Source: Enoplolaimus lenunculus (Eukaryota > Nematoda > Enoplea > Enoplida > Thoracostomopsidae). Taken from it: 64,000 bases of DNA. The stretch lies in assembly GCA_030248215.1 (NCBI GenBank), contig JASANG010001770.1, positions 1-64,000 on the forward strand. The letters run 5' to 3'. The notes beneath the pieces are model-generated. The model had not been told where the DNA came from and did not search any database. It saw only the letters and a program-made list of their open reading frames with translations. This document shows, piece after piece, positions 33,400 through 43,697 of this stretch (within the stretch, counting starts at the first letter, position 1; each line of letters opens with the position of its first letter). The position numbers and the translations under genes were made by a program.

Positions 33400-36383
33400 A
33401 TGGCAGACTACTTAAGGAAATGCGCATCATGTATATTTTCAAGAAACGGTAAGTTAATGCCATGTTTTGACTTGCGGTATAGGTTGAATCATGATTTTTC
33501 AGGTACCTACCTAGTACCTACATATTTTGTTGTGTCCACAAGTGACTTAATTTTCTGTGGTTTTTGTAATCGTAGAGCGTGTCATGCTTTCTGTAGTATA
33601 ATACGTAAGCATTATTTGTAGACTGTTCCAACAAGTTAGCATCGCGTCAAAACAGCTGTAGTTCAACACGTAGTGAAGACTCATGTGTCGTTTGTAAACT
33701 ACCAGTTTTTTGGTGTCAAGAACATTCAGGATTTACACTTGTGACTCATCGCGATGTTCCAAAGTATATGAAAAACAATCCATACATATTGCACGGTTAT
33801 CGTCCAATATTGCCAGTAGGATTAGCTGTGAAAAGGTATATACATTACGTTTTGGTTGTTTGGGGTATTCTCGCGAAAACGTGGTGAGGTTAACTATGGG
33901 ATTTGCTTTCACTTTATAGGTATATCTGTCCCTTTTAACATTGTCGCATGAAATACGTATGAATTAAGTTTCAAATATTTTAATCATTCGTCGCATTTTA
34001 GCCGCAAAAACTATTATACTATTTAGCACTTTGTTGTACGTCGAACGACGTCCAGTTTCCAATACACCAACCCAGTGTTGCAGCTGTTTTGGTTTACGTA
34101 TATACCTGTAACTCAGACATATGCTATCTGTCCTTGGTTTTGGTTTGCGAGATTTTGCTAAAGTAAATTAAAGTAGGTTTAACTTAGCCTACACAATAGT
34201 TGTACTCTAACATTTCAGTTTGTTTACATGGACCAACGAGACATTAAACATCTGGACTCATTTGTTTGGAGTTGTTTATTTTCTATTTTGCTTTGTGTAC
34301 GACAATGCGTTCGTATTGCCTCGGTGGCGAGCACGCATGGATGATCATATTATTGTCAGTGTTGGAATGCTTTGTTTTACAGTAAGCAATGTTGCGGTGT
34401 TAAAGGTTTAGAGCAGGGTTTGTTTTCTCGTTCGCGGTGTGTGCGGAATTTTACTGGCAACAATATGCGTTTTTGGCGAGAAATACTATTTATGGTCAAA
34501 TAAATATCCTTGGTTTTGCTCAAAAAACAACACCAAATTAAAGTGTAAATGGCGCCAAGAGTTGCGAATTCTGGTAGTGACGCTATGCGTTACCTTTTAT
34601 CTTCTTGTCCAATTTATTTGTACACAGTGTGGTTCTATAACACGGTAAACTTTCAGAGGTTCGTGGAATAATTGCGACGCGTTCAAAATTGAACTGGGCG
34701 CTGGCTGTCTTTTTATTTTTCTTCGTTATGGTTTTAATAATGAGGCAGACCGTAAAAATGTTATGAAATTGCACTACGCAAACCATACACATTTTGTCTA
34801 CGTATTTAAAATAAGAAAGCTTTTTCCTGATTGAAAACATAAAGCTTGATGATAGCTTGAGAAAAACAACTTGTTTGTTTTTTAAAAAATACTTAAGTTC
34901 AAAAACCTTGACTTATTAATGGATTTTATTTATGTTTTAGGTGTGCATGTTGATGTCAGCTGCATTTCATTTGTTTTACGTAATCTCAGAGCGTGCAAAT
35001 CGTATTTGGTTCACATTGGACATGCTCGGTATTTCGTTTGCACTGATGGGCATTTATATTACCGGAATATATTACGGATTTTATTGTTATAACGTAAGAG
35101 AAACTTTGGAATGTAGTGTTAGCATGACGTTTTCAATGACTTTTATAGTGAACATAGGCAGTTGTTGCAACGATAATTGTACAGATTGTCACCTTGAATA
35201 CGAGTTCTACCCATATTTCAAATTGGTCTACTGTTGGTTTCACTGAATGTACAGGCATTGCATTTTTCAGTGAAAATTTTAAATCAAGGCTAATGACTAA
35301 TTTTTTTCTGTTTTAGGAGTTACACAATTTATACTTGGCAGCGTTTTGTGTGTTGGTTTTTACAACACTCGCGACACCAATGATTCCAAACTATGCCGCT
35401 CCGTCTTACAGCTATTTACGCTATTCGTTGTATATAGGAATTGGAGCATATGGTGTTGTTCCATCAATTCATTTTTTGGTGCTTCATTGGAATTCCGATT
35501 TTGTCTTTGTAAATATTGATTGTTTTATTTACACTTTGTCTGATATAAACACCGCGGATATTTTCGAAAAAATTTCAACAAATAAAATTGATGTGCATGC
35601 TTGTGTAGCTGTTTTGAAAGAACTGTTGTATTTAAATAAAAAAATAATCGCAGCAAAAGTTACACTTGTAAATGTAGTGGCAGCGTTCGTAACAACAATA
35701 ACGTATAAAATATCCATTACATTAAGTTACACTTCCAACTAATTAATTTGGTGTACATTATTGTTCATTATTTTTGCTCGAAGTTATAGCAACAGTAAGT
35801 CGGAAATTACATAGAATGTACGTGCGTGTCATGTATCACATGTTTTAAACACGAAACATACTGTTTTCGCACATTCCCAAATCAATGTGATGGGTTTGTT
35901 TCAGAAATTCTTTCCAAATGTCATCATCGTATACGCTCTGAGTCTTCTTGCACTGACTACTTATTTGACGATGATACCGGAACGATTTTTGCCTGGTAAA
36001 TTTATTTTCGAGTTCTTCTGCAATCGTCATTGTTTATGAATATAAAAATACCAGCAGCGTCAAGTTTTTCCGAAAAATTTGATCGCAAGTTCAGGCAAAG
36101 TTCTAAGCAGGCAATTTGTTCGATAACTTAGTAACTTTTCCGGTGGCGGTACGTTTTTTAACTCAATTTGTTGCCATCAAGTATCATATGCAAATTGCCG
36201 TAGGGCATTGCACCATACTGAATTGTTTAGGTGTATTTATTGGCTACTGTTTTAGGTAAATTTGACTATTTTGGACAGTCGCACAACTGGTGGCATATAT
36301 TAGTAATGATCACTTTAGTATGGTGGCGATGGCATGGCCTTGAAATTTTACATTACAGATTGACGCATTCATGTTCTCGTTGA
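33400..36383 (+). CDS. PAQR3: PAQR3, seven-transmembrane Golgi receptor-like protein
   Basis: Seven exons on the plus strand: 33400-33448, 33622-33835, 34219-34381, 34941-35093, 35317-35508, 35905-35995 and 36256-36383. All phases agree and the product has 329 residues (human PAQR3 311). PAQR3 (RKTG) is a Golgi membrane protein that tethers Raf-1 in vertebrates. Shared blocks: MKNNPYILHGYRP (human LKDNPYITDGYRA), NETLNIWTHLFG (NETVNIWSHLLG), SAAFHLFY (SVGYHLF), LDMLGISFALMGIYITG, GAYGVVPSIHF and PERFLPGKFDYFGQSHNWWH (PERYFPGQLNYLGSSHQIWH). The family's zinc ligands, one His in SxxFH and the pair in HxxxH near the C-terminus (SHNWWHI), are present. The first coding exon has only 49 bases. The N-terminus is cysteine-rich with two CxxC pairs. 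A typical acceptor lies about 30 bases before the ATG. A polyadenylation signal AATAAA is at 36608-36613. Confidence 0.93.
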
Positions 36384-36885
36384 CTCTTTGTTTTGTCTTT
36401 GATTGCGTAGTGAAGTACATTATTGTGTGAATGTGAATGTAGGTGTTTATGTTGTGTATATTTATACAGCGTATACTATTTAATCAAAAGTTATTCAAGA
36501 TTGTGCATAATTAAAAAGTGTGTTTTTGTGTTATGGTCGGGACATGTCATCTACTACTACTATATGTGGTTTAAAACACAGGACAATTATTTCTCGGAGT
36601 AACCATAATAAATTAGACATAAGGATATATAGCTATAAATCTAACGAATTTTTTTAACTAACTAAAGTCTTGTTTTTAGAAAGTATTAAATTTTTTGTTT
36701 ATTCGAAAGAAGGATATACGTGCTAGAAAAAACTAACTATGCAAAGTCGGGATACTTACGTATGCCATATATTCCCATGTTTTCCTGTTATAGTTGTAGA
36801 ATTCAATGCCAGCGTCGTTTGCTCTGATATTCAACGTATTAAGTGCTCGCTATGATTTTTATAAATTTCAGGCGTTTTCGCTTGT

Positions 36886-37230
36886 AGTTATGATGGAAAA
36901 GGTCAGAGAGTAAACGGATAGTAAAAACAACGGAATTGGATAGAGGTCAAAAAATGGAAACGAAAACGGATATTTAAGGATAAAAGCTTCAAGTTTGTTT
37001 TATGCTGCAAATTTTCACCAGCTTTTTAAAATTTAAAGAAAAAAATAGCGGATGCAGCGAAATCTTTAAGATTTTTGGCAAATTTCGTAATTTTCAGTTT
37101 TTTTGCAATATATCTATGTTGGAAAATTGTGATATATACGTGATTTATTCCTGGCATTCTTATACGGAAAGGGACACCAATTTTTACCAGAAACGGAAAA
37201 GAATATCCGGTTACACCCTGGTTTCCGGTA
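36886..37230. mobile_element. Family G inverted-repeat element, copy 2
   Basis: It begins AGTAAACGGATAGTAAAAAC and ends AGAATATCCGGTTACACC, with a TTGTGATATATACGTGATTT block in the middle shared with 4733-4975 and 56366-56705. Confidence 0.5.
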
Positions 37231-38224
37231 TTTTGTTCATGATCCTGTTATCGGTTGTGGAATTTTCCTTACCCGGCTGTATACATTTACGGCGGTGTAT
37301 ACTGGATTACATGTCCGTGAAAACTATACAATATGAGCATAATTGCAGTGAACTTGCCGTGTATTTTGTTACGCTTTTTGTCAGAATGCAAACTCGAACT
37401 TGTGCTCATGCTTACAAACGTGTAGAAGAAATTTTTTGTCTTTGTACTCAGCCGTTCTAGCCAGGGGATATTTAACGTGTGATTGTGTATAGTCAGTTAA
37501 AATGTTCTAGAACTTGAATTAAAATCTTGGTAGAATTAAATAATCCTTTTGCTTTCTGAGGCGATACTTGTGTTTGTTTTGGTATGTGTGGTTAATTGTG
37601 CAAATCATTTTTCAATTTTCAAAATTTAGCATAAATGACTACATGAGCTAGGTATGCAAATGTTACATAACGTAATAAGTTGTGCGTTTTGAGTTGAAGT
37701 AAACGAAACAAATTTATGTAAGCAATTTTGTGGTGAAATTAGTGCCGGCATGTTTAATGTGTGAGAGCCACCATTACGAGAGTAGGGTGTGGGAAATGAT
37801 TTTGTTGTTTAAGTTTAGGTGATGAATTCATTGTAGATATTGAGGATTGAATTTTGTTTCCAAGTAGGTGTACCTATTGCACTGATTTGTCAAATTTCAA
37901 ATGTGCTGTGTGTATTTATGTATGTTATACATCCAACTTTAATCTCTGCTATTATGTGCAATGCACTGTTACACGCAGTATTGTGATATTTTGTCTCATT
38001 TATTAAAATAGTTGTTAGCTCATGTATGGCTTTTTCTGAGCGCTCGTTATGGTTTTGGCAACCAAAACGCTTCAATGATTTATTTATCAACGTCAATATT
38101 TAACACCGAAATACATCATTCTGCCAGACTCAAAGATCGACTTTGGCAGAACCCAAGTCATATCGTCATTTGCATGGGCATTGCTAGAAGTAAAGTGGAA
38201 TACCTATGTTCTGTAAAAAACTTC

Positions 38225-38401
38225 GGCCAATGTAAAGAACAAGGGCGGAACAGTATTATAAGCTTATTCCTAAACCTAAGCGTAAGAACGAACATATTCC
38301 TAAGCCTAAGCTTAAGCCAAGCAAAAAATTAGTCTGAAACTTAAGTTTACCCTTTTCTAGTCCCACAGAAAAACGTTCTACCCCTCATCTTTACATGGGC
38401 C
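38225..38401. mobile_element. TTAGGC-bearing MITE, family A copy
   Basis: GGCCAATGTAAAGAACAAGG at left, CCCCTCATCTTTACATGGGC at right, CCTAAG tracts between. Confidence 0.65.
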
Positions 38402-39178
38402 AAAACTTCTAAGGGGTGTTTTTAGTGTTGCAACGTGATGTCGTCTGAAAACGTGAACAGAAATTCCAGAGTGGTTTTACGGCTAAAATCCCGTGTCTAC
38501 CTTGCACCCTGTTCGTCCACTACGTGCGACGCTGTGTGGATTTTTACCGTCATGACGGTGGTCACAAATTTTCATTGTCGATAGCAGTCGTCATTGATTA
38601 TTTTTCCTTTTTTTATTCCATTACCCTTTCCTTGACCCTCTCACTCACCACCCTCCACCAATACATACCCCCCAACGCCCCCACGGTACCTATCGTTTAC
38701 CCGTAAACGACCCCTCTTCCGCACCAACCACCACAGTAACCCTTCAACGCTTACAAGTGCTTACACCACACAACACCATCTCCACCCAATAAACTAAACA
38801 TACACGAACTAACTCTATACACCCAATCAAATTTACAACTGCCACCTATAATGTCTTAGAGTATTCAAGCCTCAATCTAAAATTGCTTGTATATTAAAAG
38901 AATAAAAAAAGCACCGAACAACAAACAAAACAAAACTCCACACTTCCACTTTATCTTATAGTACATGAATCGAAACGAACTTCTGCTTTTTTCCCTCATT
39001 CCACACACACAACCTTCTTGCACTGACTCAAACACAACAACATCAAAACAATACATAAAGATCATAGACCACATCCAACAATCACTTACATACTTCGCTA
39101 CCTTCCACTTCTCTCATATACCCTTCTGCTCTTAACTGTTCAACACATTTGAATTTTTCCAATCTATCCGGGACCTTT

Positions 39179-39184
39179 TTTATT
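39179..39184 (-). terminator. Polyadenylation signal of the SWSAP1-like gene
   Basis: AATAAA on the minus strand, about 70 bases after the stop codon at 39256. Confidence 0.45.
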
Positions 39185-39255
39185 ATTCATCAACCATACA
39201 CCATACACCAACAAAAACCAACAAAAAAAAAAAACCTTATACCAAAACGGCAGCG

Positions 39256-39783
39256 TCATACAACCGTAGCGTACAATTTCAAACTACGCAACACATCATT
39301 AGAAACAGCTTCATGTGGCACAAGAAGCAAAAAGTTAGTATTCACATTTTCTTTGACCGTCCACTGTTTCGTATCGCAGCAAATTATTGCAACTGCAAGT
39401 ACAATCGACTTGTGACAGTTAGCATCTGTAGAGTTGCTCCCGTTTTGTTGCTTTATAACTGAGTCCCATAAAAACCCGTCTAAATTGTCTACAATCACAA
39501 TTTCAGGTGTTGCTCGTTGTCGAAATCGCTGCGAAATCTTTCGAATTAGAAAATTTGCTGAACCATTAAAGTATTCTAGTGATATTCTTCGGAGTTGAGA
39601 CGCTGTTAATGAAGCATCGGTAAAACATGTCGGAATGTGTTGAAGACGATGGGCTGAGTAAATTGTCATCGAAAGTGCTGGGTACCGGTTAAATTTGGAT
39701 GTGATTGCATCTGATAAGTAATTGCTGTTTTCGGTAGCATCAAATAACGAAACGCAAACTTGGTCAGTTGCATCGGTAAACAT
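39256..39783 (-). CDS. SWSAP1-like recombination ATPase homologue with no visible P-loop
   Basis: A single-exon frame of 175 residues from the ATG at 39783. SWSAP1 is the RAD51-paralogue-like partner of SWS1 (ZSWIM7) in homologous recombination. The core aligns with human SWSAP1: SAHRLQHIPTCF (human TRRPLQSMP), LRRISLEYFNGSANFLIRKI (LQKIRFQYPPSTRELFRLL), PEIVIVDNLDGFLWD (PSLLLLDGLEEYLAE, the Walker B strand) and a later strand FLLLVPHEAVSNDVL (LMVALQTQEEAGSGDVL). Where human has the Walker A loop GTPGSGKT, this protein has DATENSNY, so nucleotide binding is doubtful. It is shorter than human (about 229 residues) and lacks the C-terminal tail. Another RecA-fold family cannot be excluded. Confidence 0.6.
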   Translation of the reverse strand: MFTDATDQVCVSLFDATENSNYLSDAITSKFNRYPALSMTIYSAHRLQHIPTCFTDASLTASQLRRISLEYFNGSANFLIRKISQRFRQRATPEIVIVDNLDGFLWDSVIKQQNGSNSTDANCHKSIVLAVAIICCDTKQWTVKENVNTNFLLLVPHEAVSNDVLRSLKLYATVV

Positions 39784-39847
39784 CACAAATTCGAAATATC
39801 TCAATCGCAGTTTATACTTTATGTATATATTTTAGTTAACCTATTAG

Positions 39848-40000
39848 GGCGTAAACGGATAGTAAAAATAACGGAAAGGGATAGTGATCAAAATAACGGA
39901 AACGGATAGCGATCAAAATAACGGAAACGGAATACGAATTATTGAAGTATAACAGCTTCAAAGATTTTTATTTTTGTGCCAATACAATTGAAGCGTGCAA
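39848..40000. mobile_element. Partial family G element
   Basis: It starts GGCGTAAACGGATAGTAAAA and repeats the 22-base unit of AACGGAAACGGATAGCGATC about twice. The right end is not clear. Confidence 0.4.
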
Positions 40001-40247
40001 ATATTCACTGGGCTTTCTAAAATTTTAACGAAAAAAATGGCGTATGCATCGAAAATTTTAGGTGGGTACAAAAGCTCAACAAATTTTCACCGGCGCTTTT
40101 ACATTTTTTCTCCACGGTACAGGTACCCACATCAAAAATTTCTTACCTGCCAGCGTCTACCCGCCGGTGACGTGCCAATTTTCTTAAAACGGACTTATGC
40201 TGAAATGAATTATTCCAAATTATTACCTAATTTACTTTAACACTTTC

Positions 40248-40428
40248 GGCCATTGTATATCTGAGGGCTGTAACAACGGTATACATGATATAAGCATACT
40301 TCTAATTCTAAGCCTCAGCGTAAAGGCCAAGCCTATAACAAAGCCCAAGCCTAAGCCTATGAAAAATGAGTATAAGGCTTAAGCTTACACTGTTTCAGTC
40401 CCAAGGGAAAATGAACGACGCCTCAGCT
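40248..40428. mobile_element. Worn TTAGGC-bearing MITE, family A copy
   Basis: The GGCCATTGTATATCTGAGGG and GACGCCTCAGCTATAGACC ends are recognisably inverse. CCTAAGCCTAAGCC tracts lie near 40310-40360. Confidence 0.5.
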
Positions 40429-41039
40429 ATAGACCTTTTCTTTTTAGGATACCTAATCGATACTTCACGAAACAGCCTACGGTCCACCATAGATGACGCA
40501 ATTGCTGCTTGCAGATTTTGCATAAATCGTATATGTCATATCATATGACATATACAGATTTACAGACTGGTCATAGCATAGCGTGATCGTTAAACTCGCA
40601 GAACACATTTCAGGGCACCGTTAGAGTTTCAGTGTGTTGAACTGATGTTTTGGTATATATATTGGCAAATTCAAGGTATCGGTATTTTTCAGATTGAGTA
40701 GAATCTATAATTGCATATCGTTTACGGCCTAAAACGGTAAATTTATGCTAATTTTTTACTTTCTAACGTATTTTGATGTGAAAAACTAGATAGTAAATTG
40801 TGTGCAGCACTGTCGCGTGTGCCCTCGGTCTAGTAAACCATTGAAGAGATTGACACCTAAAAACTTGGGCTTTCGGGAGGGGGGGCTAAATCCCTATAGG
40901 GGAAATTGAACTATCACAACCAGTTCCTATCCATTTTCTGCCTAAGTTGGTGGTAGACTTCAGGGTGCACCATGCTAATAACCAGAACAGGGAGTTTCAA
41001 ATAAACGTTTTACATAAAAGTATAAATCTTCTTGTAAAA

Positions 41040-41115
41040 TTAGTGATGGGCATCGGATATATTTTCATATCCGGATATCCGGCAATTCTTGCCGGATATT
41101 TATCCGGATATTCGA
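41040..41115. repeat. Short ATATCCGG-rich palindromic tract
   Basis: Repeated ATATCCGGATATCCGG-type words, self-complementary over most of the tract. It may be the remnant of a family G or M element. Confidence 0.4.
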
Positions 41116-41565
41116 AATTAAATTTTCTATTTCGGATGTCCGAAACTCGATTTTGGGTGTTTTTGAGTTTCCAAACCTCAATTTTCGTTTCTCAAGCACT
41201 TGTTTTAACTTGTTGCTGTAATGGAAGTACCCTGACCCACAAGCTGTTTGCTATGAGTGTAAAACATACAATCTATAAATATATATTTATGTATGCTTCA
41301 ATAGTGCTGGGTATTCCGTTTAGAACATTGCTACTAACTAATAAATACTTGCGTTGGCCACCTGAGATTGAGCTGATATGGTTTGTCTCCGTCTGATTTA
41401 AACCACTGCAACAGAGATTCTATCGAATTTCACCCTTCCGTCGAACTATATAGACATGAGCATGAGTCGTTTTACATTCCAAAATGAAAGAACGACATTA
41501 AAATATACTTACGCTAAATCGCATAAACATCAGTCCATGTTACTTTTAGTGCAGCTTTGCTTTTA

Positions 41566-42607
41566 CTAGCGGATCCAGAAAATTCTGACGAGAGCAGGCT
41601 CGTAAATGTTTTGAAACGCAATTTTTCACCAAAAATTTTTCTGAGGGGGTAAAATTGTAAGGTCCGGACCTAATCATTTTTTTACAAAATAACTTTCTGA
41701 GGAAGGAAAATTGCAAGCAGGGTACAACTGGAGGTCTGCCTATCGCAAACAATGTTGAGTCAAATTGACTCGCTCTGAAATAGGCTTTTCTTGACTACAC
41801 AAACTGATTCAAAATTCGACTAATTCAACTCACGGAATCGCTCAGCGAGTCGAATTTGACTGGCGGTAGTCCGGAAAAGCCTATTTCGGAAAGAGTCAAT
41901 TTGACTCACCATTTTTTGCAGTAACGGCTCCGACAGAAAATCGGCCACCGGCTCCGGTACAGAAAATTGCAAGCAGGGTACAACTGGAGGTCTGCCTATC
42001 GCAAACAATGTTGAGTCAAATTGACTCGCTCTGAAATAGGCTTTTCTTGACTACACAAACTGATTCAAAATTCGACTAATTCAACTCACGGAATCGCTCA
42101 GCGAGTCGAATTTGACTGGCGGTAGTCCGGAAAAGCCTATTTCGGAAAGAGTCAATTTGACTCACCATTTTTTGCAGTAACGGCTCCGACAGAAAATCGG
42201 CCACCGGCTCCGGTACAATTTTTACCAGATTCTGGCAATTTCGGTAGTAAAATTTTGCATAAAATTTTGCAAAATTTATGTTTAGCGTATTTCGTTTTAT
42301 TTTTGTCACAATTTTCAGGAAAGAATTTCCGAAATTTCGCAGAGAATTTATAGCGTAAAACTAAACAACTTTACAACGAATTGCAGATATTGGCTAAAAT
42401 TAACATTTTTTCTACCTAAATTTCGCCTTATATCCGGCTCTGACAAGTTTCGTTGACCTCCGGCTCCGGTATTTTTCACCTCTGGTTGCACCGTGAGTGC
42501 AAGATAAAGATCTTGTCATTTTATTACAAAAAATTTTCTGAGTGGTAAAACTGTAAGGACGTTACCATTTTACCATAAAAAATTTCTGACGGGAGGTGTA
42601 CGCCCGC
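41566..42607. mobile_element. Three-level nested insertion (K, then B, then C) with an internal duplication
   Basis: A family K repeat (41566-41717 and 42496-42607) is interrupted by a family B hAT-like MITE at 41718-42495. The flanking 8-mers ATTGCAAG and AGTGCAAG are target duplications that agree at seven of eight bases. Inside B sits a family C palindrome (about 41744-41922). A 256-base segment carrying the B end and this C copy is then repeated directly (41713-41968 and 41969 on), giving a second C copy at 42000-42178. Confidence 0.7.
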
Positions 42608-43697
42608 CTGCCAACCTTTGGATTTGCTATTGCCCACCGTCTCACTAGACCGAAATAGACAAAGGCTTAAATTTTAGACTAATTTTTCTGTTTGGGCTTA
42701 GACTAGGATTAAACATAAGTCTTAATGTCAGAACGTGCCCATCTATAATCGTAATAGCGAAAGTAAGCACACCTGATAGACCATCGTTTGTCAATCAAAA
42801 TTCGAAAGCGCCCAGAAAGACACAAATCACTTTATTAAAATGAATGCAAAACCAATACTTTTGAAGCAGCGCATATATTCAGGAAGTTGAACAAAACCTA
42901 TAAAAGCATTGTTTTAAAACCAACGCTAGATTCCAGCATAGTGGGGCATTACTCGCGGGTAAATACGGGTAGGGTAAAGAATTTCAGGCGCGAATAAGGA
43001 GTTGTATCACGCGGCTAAAAATTTTGTTTTTACTTGCGCGAAAATTAAGTTTCAACGTTCAAAACATACGATATTGTCTGTATAACGTCCGGACTGTTGC
43101 TGTCCGGTGCTTTATTTTGTTCGGTTTAAAATTTTGTTGATTCTAGCAAAGTTTCGTTTGTAACTTTCGTTAAAAGTTATAACGCAAATCTTCATAGAAA
43201 TGCAAAGCACCTGCGATCTTTAATACTGGTTTAACTTCAGGCGCGGTTAAATTGTGGGTCGATAGTAGACCTTTTTGCGCGTGCATACCCGCTGGTTAAA
43301 AGTTCATATTTGCGCGGAAAAAGTGCGGGTCGGGTGAGTAAAGGTACTTATCCACATCCAATTGTGGATTTCAGTACACTACAGCAGTAGATGAAGTTAA
43401 AGGAAATACGACTTCTAATTTCAATTTACCGCTGAAAAATATACTACTGGTACAAAGGAAGAAATACCTAATTGTGTCGATAAAATAAATACTGCAGCCG
43501 TGTGACATGCTGACTTAGCAAGCCGAATCCTATGCAGACAAGAGCCCCTCACCATGGTTGCCTCTTAAGAAATTGTAACCGGACATGTCTGCCATGCAAA
43601 ATCGAATACCCTTATTATATTATAATATAAAATATTAGTATTATCATGGTAAGAGTAAAAAATTGAAATAAAACATAATCTTGACAAGTAAAACACT

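Larger units (their letters stand above)
36384..39255. other. Intergenic region between PAQR3 and the SWSAP1-like gene
   Basis: It holds a family G element (36886-37230) and a family A MITE (38225-38401). The 152-codon frame at 37002-37460 overlaps the G element and has no family resemblance. A C-rich, T-rich stretch at 38590-38900 is low in complexity. Confidence 0.45.
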
